From NCBI GenBank assembly GCA_947561715.1, contig OX387201.1:16010001-16074000 (forward strand): a DNA stretch of 64,000 bases, given 5' to 3'. Shown here piece after piece: positions 23,536 to 46,700 of the stretch (positions within the stretch are counted from its first letter, which is position 1; every line of letters begins with the position of its first letter). The position numbers and the translations under genes were made by a program. Below the pieces are notes generated by a model, which saw only the letters and a list, made by a program, of their open reading frames with translations, searched no databases and was not told the DNA's origin. Origin of the DNA: Ascidia mentula (taxonomy: Eukaryota > Chordata > Ascidiacea > Phlebobranchia > Ascidiidae).

Positions 23536-23772
23536 TGACGTAGGAAGAGGGAAGCTGTGGCTTGGTAGGCAGAAGTGTTTGCTTCAGCGTTGGTGACGCG
23601 CGCCTTTCTCGCACATTCGAGTATTTTTGGAGTGTGACGCGATGGTACGCGAGACTCGCAAACACAGCCTGCCCCACGTGATTCGCTATCAGCCTATGCG
23701 TGACGCGACTGCGGAGAAAAATACCAGAATGCGACCGCGAGAGAGGAAAAGAAAAAGGCACCTGCGTATAAA
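23536..23772 (+). promoter_or_regulatory. TATA/CRE promoter of the MAPK phosphatase
   Basis: TATAAA lies at 23767-23772, 67 bp before the start codon. Upstream are TGACGTAG followed at once by GGAAG (23536-23547; a CRE-like site plus an ETS core), several TGACGC half sites, and CACGTG near 23677. Such layouts are common on immediate-early genes like vertebrate DUSP1. The role is inferred. Confidence 0.5.
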
Positions 23773-23838
23773 GCATACGTTCAGCTGTAAACTACCCACA
23801 TACACAAGAGAACCCAATAGCTAAGCGAATACGACAAT

Positions 23839-26800
23839 ATGGCAGCCATGACCACTACCGCAGTCAACGCCTGCCAACTTGGAGATATGATGGAACGTAA
23901 AAGGGAAAGTACGTTAATGATCGACTGCCGTTCCTTCCTAACTTTCAACAAGTGTCACATCAGGCAGGCTGTAAACGTGAGAAGCAACAGTATTATGAGA
24001 AGACGAGCGCGCGGCAATTTTACATTGGAAAACGCCATCATAAACGCAGAGAAAAGAAACGAATTCCTCACCGGAAGTATCACAAACGTGGTTGTGTACG
24101 ATGATCTGGGCCAGTTAAAGATGGAAGATTTTTCCAACTGTAAGAAGACCACAGCAATGGTTATAAAATCACTAAGCGAAAATGCCAAGTCAAGTGGTTC
24201 AACTGCCAGCATTTCATACTTAGCAGGTAAGAATAACTGTTGTTGTAGTTAGACTGCCATGTCAACAATTTTCTTATTTCACCAAATGTCAAAACCTTTG
24301 TTTTACCATAAATTGCATACAAAATATGGTAAACGTTATTTCATGTAATAATAATGGTCTTGTTTTACTTGCAGGAGGTTTTCAAGCATTCCAATCACGT
24401 TATCCCGAATTCTGCGAAGGATGCATGCACAATTCACTACAAACCATTCCCGTCGAAGAAACAAAGGTTACGCCATGTACACCCACGCCTGTTTACGACC
24501 AGGTAAGCATCAAACCACGACCCCTAAAAAAAGAAACGCTTTGTGCGCCCACGAGCTACACAAACTAACGCCCCCGAATTTCGATCAGAAACTACTGTTT
24601 GTTCGTTTTCTTAACCAAACATTGGGATTGTTGTAAGTCTTGGTGACGTAACAGCGAATACTAGTAATCGAACTAGTGCATTGTTGCCAAGTAAAGGTTG
24701 TTTAAAATTGGAGGTTTTAGATCAACAATTTCTGTATTTAATTCAGGGTTCCCCCGTCGAAATTTTGCCTCATCTCTTCCTTGGCTCGGCTCATCATGCT
24801 TCGCAACGGGATGAGTTGAAATCACTGGGCATTACCGCTCTCATCAACGCCAGTTCGTCGTGCGAAAACCACTTCGAGACGGAATTTCGCTACAAAAGAA
24901 TTCCGGTCGAGGACACGGGAAATGCCGACATCAGTTCCTGGTTCGACGAGGCAATTTCCTTCATAAGTAAGTGCTACAAAATTACTAGTTATAACGGTTC
25001 ATTATTTATGTACGATAGCCAAATCATACCCGCCAATGCACTGGTATCAATCATCGGATTAATCTTACACAACTTGTTGCAACCATAATAAAAAACTTGT
25101 ACCGCGTCATTATTACGCAACAATACGCTAAGGCTCTTAACAATAGCGTGACAAAGCATAGGAGGTTGAGTGCAAAATCATTGCTCGGCGATATGGGACT
25201 TGCAAAGTTCACATGAATTCCACTAATCGCGTACACCCAGTGTGTGGGCCCGCTCAGCAAAAATAAGCTCGTCTTGGCACGCGAAACCTCGATACAGCGC
25301 ACAGCACACAACGGCCGCTTTGTTCTTGGGCGCATGGGCGAGCTGTCAAACGCCCATCGAATATCGCTTTGTGGTTAAAGGGGACGCCAAAACAGTAAAT
25401 TATGAAATCCCGCTGATAAGACTGACTGTATCTGATCCAACAAATAGGTTTTTAAACGAAGCAAAACATCCACTTTTGCACCATGGCCGCACTGCAGTAA
25501 ACACGCGGTAATCTGCGAAGCGATCCGCCGAAGTTCCAAAGGTCGTAACCCGAGGTGTTGATCTCAACGCCGAGAGCTCCAGCCATATTTGGTAGCTCTG
25601 CGTCGACGCGTGCGTCAGTTATGTTAATGACGCGAATAAGTTTTGAATGGTGTGACGCAAAGCGAGCGAAGCGTAGGACAACAATCGAATGTGGGTTTAA
25701 GCGCGCAATTGGATATGTTTTGAGAAGGTGTTGTGATATCGGAGAAGGGTCCGCGTCACCGTTTATCCCATTTTAAAGTGCGAACCGATTTAACTCAAAA
25801 CACCAGCTGGTTCCCGCCCTGTTGTCTGTGAACAACAAGACACGCACTTTTGAATTGAAACAAAATAAGCAACGAAAATCAATGATTTTTTTTACCAAAA
25901 TACAATTACATTTTAACATAATACTCAAATATAATGTTTTTGTTGCTGCCAGGCATATTGTAACTTAATAATCTGTTCTTCTGGCAAAGATAAAACGTAA
26001 CTTTATTCACCGACGTTTCGCCTGTTATTCAACAAGGCTTCCTCAAGGTAATGGTACAGTGCAGCACACAACTAACGCCAAAAAACGTGCCAACACGAAA
26101 AAGGGGATAACGCTAACACCGCTTGTAAAATCATGTGATGTATAAAAAATGGGCGGGAAAACTACAGTTACAGTAAGTTGTTATAGAGCACCGGGAAGTA
26201 AACGCACTGTTCCCTATCATTAACACAGCGATTGTTCTTGTGGATTAACACAGCGATTGTTCTATCCCCTTTTTCGTGTTGGCACGTTTTTTGGCGTTAG
26301 TTGTGTGCTGCACTGTACCATTACCTTGAGGAAGCCTTGTTGAATAACAGGCGAAACGTCGGTGAATAAAGTTACGTTTTATCTTTGCCAGAAGAACAGA
26401 TTATTAAGTTATAATACTCAAATGAAATAACAATTTCAAAACAAAGTACCAGTTTGTTTAATACATTTTCTTTACCATTTCAGATGGCGAAAAGGATAAC
26501 GGTGGAAAAACGTTTGTGCATTGTCATGCTGGAGTCAGCAGATCAGCTACAATTTGCCTTGCTTACCTGATGACCCGTTACCGTGTTTCCCTTAACGACG
26601 CCTTCCGTTACGTTAAAAACAGACGAAGCGTAATCTCCCCAAACTTCAACTTCATGGGCCAGCTTCTCAAATTGGAATCAGCCGTCCAATGCAACAGTAC
26701 CGCTGCCCTCCACAGCTCGGTTGCAAGCCTGTTTGACCGGAGCGCTGTGGCCCGTATGGAAGCAATCAGCGAACTGGATAGCGCGAAAGAAAACGTATCG

Positions 26801-27064
26801 ACCGAAATTGAAGAGCCAGTTCGCCAACTAAAGCCACTCTCATCTGTATCTGCTTCCAAGTTGTACAAGCGCCGTGCGATCACTGTTATGCCTTTAAACA
26901 TTCCACAAGATGGTTTTGCTTTGCGGGAAAAGCGGTGCCAAACAGCACCGGCTCATTCCAGCGAGCTTGGCTTCGTCTTCGGCGACACAAAACGCTGTAA
27001 TCGAGAGTTAGGCTTTCGTTTAAACATGCATCGGCATCCTAGAACCCTCACGCTATCTAGTTAA
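23839..27064 (+). CDS. DUSP: Nuclear-type MAP kinase phosphatase (DUSP1/2/4/5-like)
   Basis: Four exons, 438 aa: 23839-24226, 24375-24502, 24747-24966, 26484-27064. The N-terminal rhodanese/CH2 domain begins near residue 16 (MIDCRSFLTFN) and carries a kinase-interaction motif RRRAR (~54-58). GGFQAFQSRYPEFC follows. The dual-specificity phosphatase domain runs from SPVEILPHLFLGSA to the end of SPNFNFMGQLL, with catalytic HCHAGVSRSA (C259, R265) and the general acid in VEDTGNADISSW. The enzyme removes phosphate from the Thr and Tyr of activated ERK/JNK/p38 and is usually nuclear and transcriptionally induced. The C-terminal tail after ~320 is longer than in human DUSP1 and not recognisable. Intron 3 (1.5 kb) holds a foldback element. 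Which vertebrate paralogue is closest cannot be told by eye. Confidence 0.93.
25931..26423. mobile_element. Foldback/MITE element with 149-bp inverted arms
   Basis: Arms 25961-26109 and 26263-26411 are near-perfect inverted copies around a 153-bp centre. The centre contains a direct duplication of ATTAACACAGCGATTGTTCT (near 26219 and 26243). The 13-mer ATAATACTCAAAT occurs at 25918-25930 and again at 26411-26423, which may be a target duplication. If so, the element also owns 30 unpaired bases on its left. Each arm carries a hammerhead-like block: TTGAGGA, stem GCCT..AGGC with loop GAAT, then GAAACGTC (26326-26360 on plus). It has no coding capacity and lies in intron 3 of the phosphatase gene. 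Confidence 0.8.
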
Positions 27065-27553
27065 AAAAGAAAGCGTTTCAACTATCGTTCCTACATTTAT
27101 TTTGTTTTTAAGACGTTCCGCAGTTCCGAGTAACCGACTTTGACTCAAAAACCACCGTGCAATCATTTTTTTACTTTCCGCTGTGCTATGTATTTTACTG
27201 TACGAATTGCTCCTGCGCTCGCTTAAAAGCCCTGCATGTCTTTAGTTGCTCTGTTTAGGTTGTCGATTTTGCTGGCAAAACAATGACCATTATACCAGTG
27301 CAACTTAGGCCGCGGAGGCTGCTTTGTTATAACCTATAACTGTGCACAGTTTACAGCGCTACAACGCAAACTATACACTAACCAACGCTTTTTGTAATAC
27401 ATTGAGGCTTTTTCTTGTGCTGCGAACTGCCTTCATCTAAGTTACATGTTGTTTTCCTTTATCGAAGAAGAAGAATGCTTTCATTGTATTTGTTGTGCAT
27501 ACGTTGAGTATGGTTGTTTTACCTATTTTGTTTCAGTATTGTTGTAAGGACGA

Positions 27554-27559
27554 AATAAA
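27554..27559 (+). terminator. Poly(A) signal of the phosphatase gene
   Basis: AATAAA about 490 nt after the stop codon, in AT-rich sequence. Plausible end of the transcript. Confidence 0.5.
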
Positions 27560-30500
27560 CCAGTCTTAATGTCAGAATACTTTTTGTTCTCAATCACTGT
27601 GAACTGCAGTTATTACAGATAAGAGGTTCTGATGTCAACCTCAGTGACAAAAAAGTGCTTAACTTTATAATTTCAATAAACCATTGAAAAAGTGCAATTT
27701 CAGCTATAAAAGGTGGTTAATAAAATGTTTGAAATGCGATCATGGTATTTTTTGTCTGAAAGCAGTTCAACGCGTTTGTGTTTAGTGAGTGATATGTGAA
27801 CATCTGATATATATATATACATATATATACTGGGGTTGGTCGTGGAAGATGGGACCGATTAAGAAGGTTTGAAATTATACAATGATTTTATCTGATGTCT
27901 ACATTGGTTTATCTTTGTCGACCATCATTTATTTTATCCATAAACACAAGCCTATTAACATAAGCTTATGTAATCTAGATTACTGTTGATTAAAGTCTGC
28001 CTGGAAAATTTGTTAAACTGCGGTGCCATTGCAAGGGGAAAGGCCCAATTTTGTGAAAAGGATTTATTTTTACCATATGCATGGGCAACAGAAAGCTTTT
28101 TGGAAATATTTGCCCTAAACAAAAGTTTTCAATTTAAAGAAAAACTAATTGCAAATCCTGTGTCCTTATGGGCATGTGTGCATGTATGTACAGGCTTATA
28201 AGGTTTAATCCACCAGTATATCTCACGTTGACGCAACTTCTGGTGAATTAATGGATTAAAAAATCAACATACTCAACAAGCATGATAAAATCAGTTAATA
28301 TTTACACACAGCTCTGATTCATATACCTGTTTTATTTAAACACCGTGTAAGTGTTTTTACATGGACAGCGTTACACCAACACTCGTAAAGACCAATACAA
28401 CAATGTGACAACCACCAGTTCGATGAATAATCGCCTAATCCTGAAAATTAGCGTGAAAGCGTAATGCATGTAAAAGGAATAGACTTTCTCTTATGACGCA
28501 TAAGTTCGATCCAAAACCGGTCACCCAAAGGCAAATCCGCGAAAATCCAGAATTTGTGGAACTGCCCGCGCGCGCTGTGGCCTTTTTCTCCTTACCAGCA
28601 GTGCCCAGACTGCCTGACTAAGGTATTGAATGTCATAGCGAGGAAGGGAGACGTCACGGGACCAACTGCGGTGACGAAGTTTAGGAGAAAGGTAAAGTTT
28701 ACGATGTTAATTTTTGCTTGTCGCGACAACGTTTAATGATGTTTGCCACAATACCACGTGATCGCAAGCATTGACATCGTAAAAGTTTGCTTTCTCTTTG
28801 CTGCGACTTTTGAGCTAATAATAAATGCCTTAACCGCTGTTTTTTTTTATCACTTGAAAAACATAAGACGAAAATGGAAACTTTCTTTGGTCATTGATCC
28901 TTTGGTTATTATCCTAAATAACACACAGCCGCACTTACATTAAGTATAAGATCGTTTCAACAAGACGCCATGGTCCTATAGTAAATAGTGACGTGTGTAT
29001 GCACTTAACAAAACTTCCCAAAATTGACAAAATGTTTGGACAAATTGGAAAAAAATGTTACGGAAATGTCCACACATGATGTCTGGACGACTAGTAAACT
29101 CCTTAAAATTTTAGGGCAGCCGATGCGAATACCAGACAGCCAAATACGTGAAATCATACCCAAAACCACCTACGCTTTCCAGTTTGCATACTATAAGGCG
29201 GAACCTGGACTGCCCACAACCCCCACAACAGATTAGAACCAGTTTCGGATAAAACTATTTTTAAATATATCGGTTTTTGTTCTGGTTGTGAATGGGAAGC
29301 TTCCATCGGAAGTTACGTAGTGTCTTGACGTCACAACGCCGAGCGGTAATTCGCGACAGGCAAGGTAATGAGAAAAATGCATTTCCCCATCACAGGGCTT
29401 TCGAAACCGCACGACATCATTTGCGAAATAGGGACGAAAGCAATTGAGTTGTTTACGATGCTGAGCAAACAGGAAAACACAACAGCTACTTATTTGTTAT
29501 TGGCTGAAGTCACGGCTACGCGTATACTAAACGGAAGTTCGTCGCACTCTTTTCGACACATTTATTGCTATGACATGACAATGCAACTGCGGGAATAAAA
29601 CCCGGAAGAAACTTCTGGAAGCCGTGACAGGGAGCAAGCGGAAGTGCGTGAACAGGAAATGCTCAATGAAAACACAAGCCTATGTACGCATGTGGGTTAA
29701 TTTAAGCCCACACGCAAACACATGTCATCGTTGCAGCAGTGACGTGCACCCTGTCACGTGGTATATGTGACTCCGTGATGTTAGCAGCTGTTCGATCACG
29801 CCATAGTTGCGTAACATGATTCCATAATTCATTCAAATTGTATTGGCAGCGTTATGTAATCCGCGGTTCACGATGCGGTTACGCATGTGGGTCACATGAA
29901 CACATTGTTCCAGAAAGTTGCGGAATTTTGGAGACAACGAATATTTTGTCTTGTGAAATATGTAACTACTAGTGAATTTCCATGCATTTCGAGAGATAAC
30001 ACCAAGATATCTAGTTGCCGCTTATTTTTCCAAATTAGGAATGACCAACACAGTAAATCATTTCTGAACTAAATCCACCTAGTGTCGTGCATAAATTGTG
30101 ATGGCAATGTTCAATTCCAAGTGCCGTAGTTAAAATTCTAGTGAAACACATTGAAAGTAGGATTCGCGGTGAATATTAGGTTACGGTGGCGATATTCGAA
30201 TTCGGTCAAATACTAAAAAAATATTTGCGATTTGCCCGTATCCCTAGGATCAAATTAGTTGTTATTTTCGTGGGAACATATCTCACGGTTTCATAAAACT
30301 CCAAAACAAACAGTACAGCCCATGTAACTGCTACGAAATTCATTTTCCAGGCGTCTATATTGTAACTACAATCATTCTCAAATGTGAAACATCTTTTTAT
30401 GTTTGCAACCACAATTCTTTTCATGTTTTGATATGAACACGAAAAATATTTAAAACAGTTTCTCGCACATGGATTGAGAAAGCAATCGACATCCAAATAC

Positions 30501-33500
30501 GCACGTTCACGTATTCAACACAACAGGACACGGTTTTAAAAATCGATTCCTCGACGTAAATGCAAAGAATTGACCTAAGATTCACCTAAAGAGTGAACTC
30601 TGCATGTCCAGATACGTTTGATAATTTTGGGCATGCGGTTGTTTTCTCCGAACTTGTCAACGTAAAACCACCCCAATTTGTCCAAAGGTTCAAGGAATCA
30701 AGTAAAATACAATTTCCGGAAGTGATGACGCAGGTGTGGTTAAACGTCACATCCGGCGACCATGCTGTTACGCGGCAACCAGATGGATTGCGCGCACTGT
30801 GGAAATTAGTTTAGGCACCGACGTGGTTGTGATGACATCACAATGGAATTACGTGATCATGCCACTTCCTTTTGCTCAGTCTGTTTTGGTATTCCATTGT
30901 TGTTGTTACAATGCATTTGTTGTAACAACGGTATTGTTTAATTGTTAGAATCAGTGGGGTTACGTCATAAACAATTGACAGGTAGACAAACATTCTTTGT
31001 CCGTGCTTCCTAAAAAAACAACGCACGTGTTCTTGACAACAATGTACAAATTCAGTTGACCAAAACAATCACGAAATTCCACGACTAAACCACCCTGTAG
31101 TACGTCACAATGACACACGCAATCCGTCAGACGGAAGTCCAACTTCTGCGACCGACAAATCCTGTTTTTATCGGTGACATTCAGCATCATAAGACGAAAC
31201 TCCCATCTCTTTACGTATTTCGAGGCGGAGCGTGGTCAGCGGATTAAAATTAATTGCCCGTCTGCAATCAGCAGTATACGCACTTGCGTTCCACCAGCTT
31301 GAGTCATAGCCCGCTTTGGGCGTTGCTTTACGCACGAATACCAACATAGGCCACTTGTGATAGCGAGCATGCCGACCGAAAGCTAGCATTTAATGCCCAC
31401 GGCACAGAGCAACGACTGCATGCAACAAACCACTCTTTTCGGAAGAACTTTGAGCTCTTTGTATCACCTCGTGTAATTTTGGTTTTGAGGCTTTTGAGAG
31501 ATTATAATCTCAGCGTCACTAAAAGACCATGTTGTACACCTGTTTTTTGGGTCGATTTGCACAATTACGGTGTTATGTTTAAACTGGGTGCTTTGTTACT
31601 TGGGGGTGAATTAACATACGCAACAATTCGGCGTCATTAGTTCGTGACTTCGGTCGAATACAGTTATGGGTATGACATCATCACGGCGATGACAACATAT
31701 TCCAGCTTAAGGAACCAAAGTGATAAACGTGCTACTTTAAGGCAAATTGCATAATTGTTACTTTTTGTGGTTGATTGCAAATGTAATTTCAGTAAAAAAA
31801 ACTTGAACTTGAACTTAAAGTCTTATAATTTCGGGACCGTAACTCACTGGTTTGTATCGTTTTAGAACAAACAATATTGCCTGTTATATAGCTGATGTAA
31901 TATAATGCCCACATGGATTGACATTGATTTGTTAATGCGAACGAAAAGTTTGCAAACGCATCAGCTTTAGTGGATATATTGTTTGTTGTAAACTCTCATA
32001 TAATTTAATTTGATTTGCACAAATTTTGAATACATTTACATTTTAGTGAATACAAAAACTTTTTGTACCAGCATTAAGTCAAAGCACAGAGTTTAGCAGT
32101 TTACTGTCCGAAACCCATCTGCAAACGCGTTCTCTTACGTCATAAACCTTCAACGCGAAGCAACATTATTATCTGAATTTTTAATTTTAAAATTTGTGAC
32201 AACATTCCGAACCGCCCAGAGAAGGCCTCCAATTTTTCGCATTAGGTCATCTTCTGTTTTGAACGATGTCGTATGGGTTTAGATATGACATCGTCAATTG
32301 GTTTTGCTGCTGAGATGGAAGTGTCAAAATAAAATGGACACGTCCGACAATGCAACAAGGGATGTGTGCAAATGATTTAATTTTATCACAGTATCAGGTG
32401 GTTTTACAACAAAATCGACCAATAGCTGTACGTTGCAAAGAGTTGCCATGACGAAATTCCTTTGTTTAATCAAAAGGAGCATTGGTGGATTTTCAAGACC
32501 GGCATGTAGGGCTATATATAGTTCATTGCTCAACGTGTGATAGTGATGGAACATAAAAGAATTAACATCTGTCACTATTTACCAAAGAATGACATTAAGG
32601 GCACAACATAATGGTTAAAATCCTTCTTCTAATCGGAAAACGTACAGAGAAACAAGGCGAGAGTACAACGGGTGTCCCGAAAAGGTTATACTGACTCGAA
32701 ACCGAACGTGTCGGGTCGAAATCGAAACTGCAAAAACAGATTAATTTTGGGATACATCTAAGCTTGTCATTTAGAAACACGCAATTGATTTAAGCTGTGA
32801 AAACACATAAAAAACTCCATCTGGTGCGTTTACAATATAACTTATATATGACTGTTGCCAAAATAGTCACGACGTTTAGGCCTACTAAGTTTAGGTTTTT
32901 GGTCAATTTTTCGTCAAAGCTACAAATTCATTTTTTAGTTATTATATTTCACCACAACACTTCGTGTTTTGCAAAAGATGTGGTAAAGTACGCAGCACTA
33001 TTAAGGATACTTTAGGACATCACGTTTAATAGCATTTTTGAAGCGCTCGTGCAGGCTTACGGCCAAACAGCAAAGTATACCAAAAATGGAAAAGCCAAAG
33101 TCACGCGACAGCCAATTTTAGTAAAAGCTGAAGCCGCTAAATCCAACACCAGCGTACGATGTTAATGTGCTTTGGCATGCAAGGGGCTTACCATGCGTTT
33201 CTCCATATTAGAGCTTGTTGGCAAATACAGTGCAGACGGCCCGAGCGTAAAGTATGGTAGGAATTTTGCTTATTTGTTTTGGAATGTGACCATTTTGGGA
33301 TAAACGTTTTAGCCAGTCTGGAATGTTTGCATTGAAAGTTTACGATCGTGTTTGCAACACGAGAAAGAAAATGCTTTCAGTTTTGTAGGGATCAAAAAAC
33401 GCGAAGACATTTCCACAACTCCATGGGTGTTCCTATTTTAAACCTCATTTCGTAAGTTAAACGTTGTGTTTTGTGATACTTACAAGGTAGCCAACAAAAC

Positions 33501-35526
33501 TACGCGCTTGTGTCACAAGGCTTAAAATTTCCATCGACCAGTCGAGTTTCACATTCATAGAAACAGTAACTTTAATGCATCGTCCAAAAAACATTACAGT
33601 GACCCAACATTTTCGTGCCTGGAGACGTGTGTATGTAAAGTAGCACAATAAAAAAAATTATTGGGTTAACAGGCTTCGCAGCCTAGTCATTGCAGCCTAA
33701 TGGACTCGATACGATACCCGTGATCGCCAAGTAAGGACTTGCGCAGTGGAGCGATCCTGCCAATCATGCCATTACATGAAACATTGCTACGCAGCCATGT
33801 CGTCGTGTCACCGCCTGCAAGATTACGCCACATATACTACGCTTCAATGGGCACTTTCGCACATAGCCTGAAAACATGGCCCGATCGTATACTCGGCTCG
33901 AACGAACAGGCGCAAAACCGCTTGCGTTTCCCTGTCCATTTAAGACTTGTGCATGTTGTGGAGAATACAGCCAAATAATGCGGTCTTCCTAGATATTTGA
34001 CCTTAAAGAGAGCCAAACTACATTGAATCACCACCAACCTAGCCTATTTCTATTTTTGTGGGAAAAAGAAGTTTAAAACAGTACACATTACAGATTCCAT
34101 CGAAACTATGCATATCTATATATTTGATTTTTTTTTCTTGAAGTCCTGATAAAGCACACAAGACTTTATGTGATTTTATTTCTTAAATTGAAACAAAACA
34201 TAGTACACGTATTCATTCGTAGGTGAGCATTCACAAGATCCATCTGCTTTTAATGGTTAGGTCCATGCACACATGATACTGTGTACCATGATCAAGCAGT
34301 GACTGACCATCTTTAGGTGTCTGCAGGAGCTTTACATGTTTACTGGATTAGCAACCTATACATTGTCTACAACACAGAACATTTTAAAAATGTATGTGCT
34401 AACAAGGAAAGCATATGGTGTTTTTTGCAGAATGGGAATTTAATAGCCCTTCCTCCAAATACAATTTGTTTCTGAACTTTCAAGCCAGTAGCTACATGAC
34501 AATTAATATCCATAAATTGACAAACAAGAATTAGATTGCAGATAATCAGTCATAAATAATGAAACTGTGACCTTTCTAATTTCAACAGCAACCTGCTGTA
34601 TAGTACGTCTACCACAATCAGGTTCATCGCATTTTTGCAAGGTGGACCAATCACATCTTTGTCTCCGTGCATGATTATTATTTTCAATAAATTGTTAGTT
34701 CGCAGGTTGACAACATTAACGCCATTCGTAGAACCGTACTCTTATCACCACCACACATACACAGTTATAACGTCAACAAAACCGAAAATCCTTCGGGCCC
34801 AGTACACTACGCCTCAACTCCGTCAGGCAACCCCTTCTAAACCGCCCGACCGATCGGCAGTTGAGGCGCAGTAAATCGCCTCTTTTTACTACGCCACTTC
34901 CGTTTTTTACTGCACCTGAAAAGTCGTCATGGAAACGTAGTTGGGAAGTCCTATGTATGGCACCATTAAATTGTCAATAATACACACTTACGGCATTAAA
35001 TGCAAGCAATTTGGTGATCAGGAAAACAAATCTCCAATTCTCAGGAATTGTAAGCCAAAGCCCAGATGATGGACAATGGAATTTTTTGCTTGACATTATA
35101 CAATGGAACCACAAGGACCTCTTTTCTAAAAATACAACGCAACTGGCCAAAATCACACATGGGCATAGATTGTATATTGACAAATGACCTTTCGTATCAG
35201 GGTGTGTTGTCTCAAGCTGTGAAGCGCCGCAAACACGCGAGACGTTTCCATGGAAATGGCAAAGACTTCATTTAAGAGGTTTTCAAACATGTTCTTGTAT
35301 TTATTTAATTTGAATATTATGCTTGACCTTCTCCTAGGCAAGATACTTGCTGGAAAGTATTTTTGAAGACTTTAATGAAAATTAAATGACCTTCAGAACA
35401 GACAATTATGCAACAATATTGCGTAATTTCCATTTTTGACTGCTTTCTTTTAGTTATTACTACAAGGGTCTCCTTCTTAGACTTTCCTGCCGGCAGCAGT
35501 TTCACAAGGGAAGTAGTGTACCAAAT
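27560..35526. other. About 8 kb without a supported gene
   Basis: Frames are short and show no family match. A (TA)n run lies near 27811-27830, one SINE-like copy is at 33664-33790, and a small foldback with CCTCAACT/AGTTGAGG arms lies near 34812-34870. No tRNA, rRNA or conserved RNA was recognised. Everything else in the window is gene-dense, so this may hold enhancers or a gene type I cannot see. Confidence 0.45.
33664..33790 (+). repeat. SINE-family fragment, copy C
   Basis: Shares GATACGAT, GTGATCGCCAAGTAAGGAC, CGCAGTGG and CGATCCTGCCAATCATGC with the 3' part of the tRNA-derived SINE at 49925-50130 (opposite strand). The tRNA-like head is not present here, so it is a truncated copy. Confidence 0.6.
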
Positions 35527-35532
35527 TTTATT
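35527..35532 (-). terminator. Poly(A) signal of the EZH gene
   Basis: AATAAA on the minus strand about 256 nt after the EZH stop codon. Confidence 0.5.
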
Positions 35533-35787
35533 GACAGCCATATTTACTTTCAGCTTGATGCGTTTGAAGCATTCTCACAAAAGTGGGAAATGCTTTGATG
35601 TGGTTGTCAGAAATCGAAATTCACGATCACAGCTCAAAGAAAGCAGTCAATTCCGGCCAAGACACAAAAAACACGCGCACACAGGATTCCCTAAGCCGAG
35701 GTTTGCAAGGGTCAACGTCCATTGAAAACAGTCAGTCGCCTGTTGGAAGGAAACTCTATCCTTGGCGCCATGGAAATCTTAAACCCT

Positions 35788-46700
<10,913 letters not shown>

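Noticed and set aside
29024-29236. 70-codon frame in the gene-poor region
   Set aside because: No recognisable domain, no neighbouring exons with matching phase, and no upstream promoter signal.
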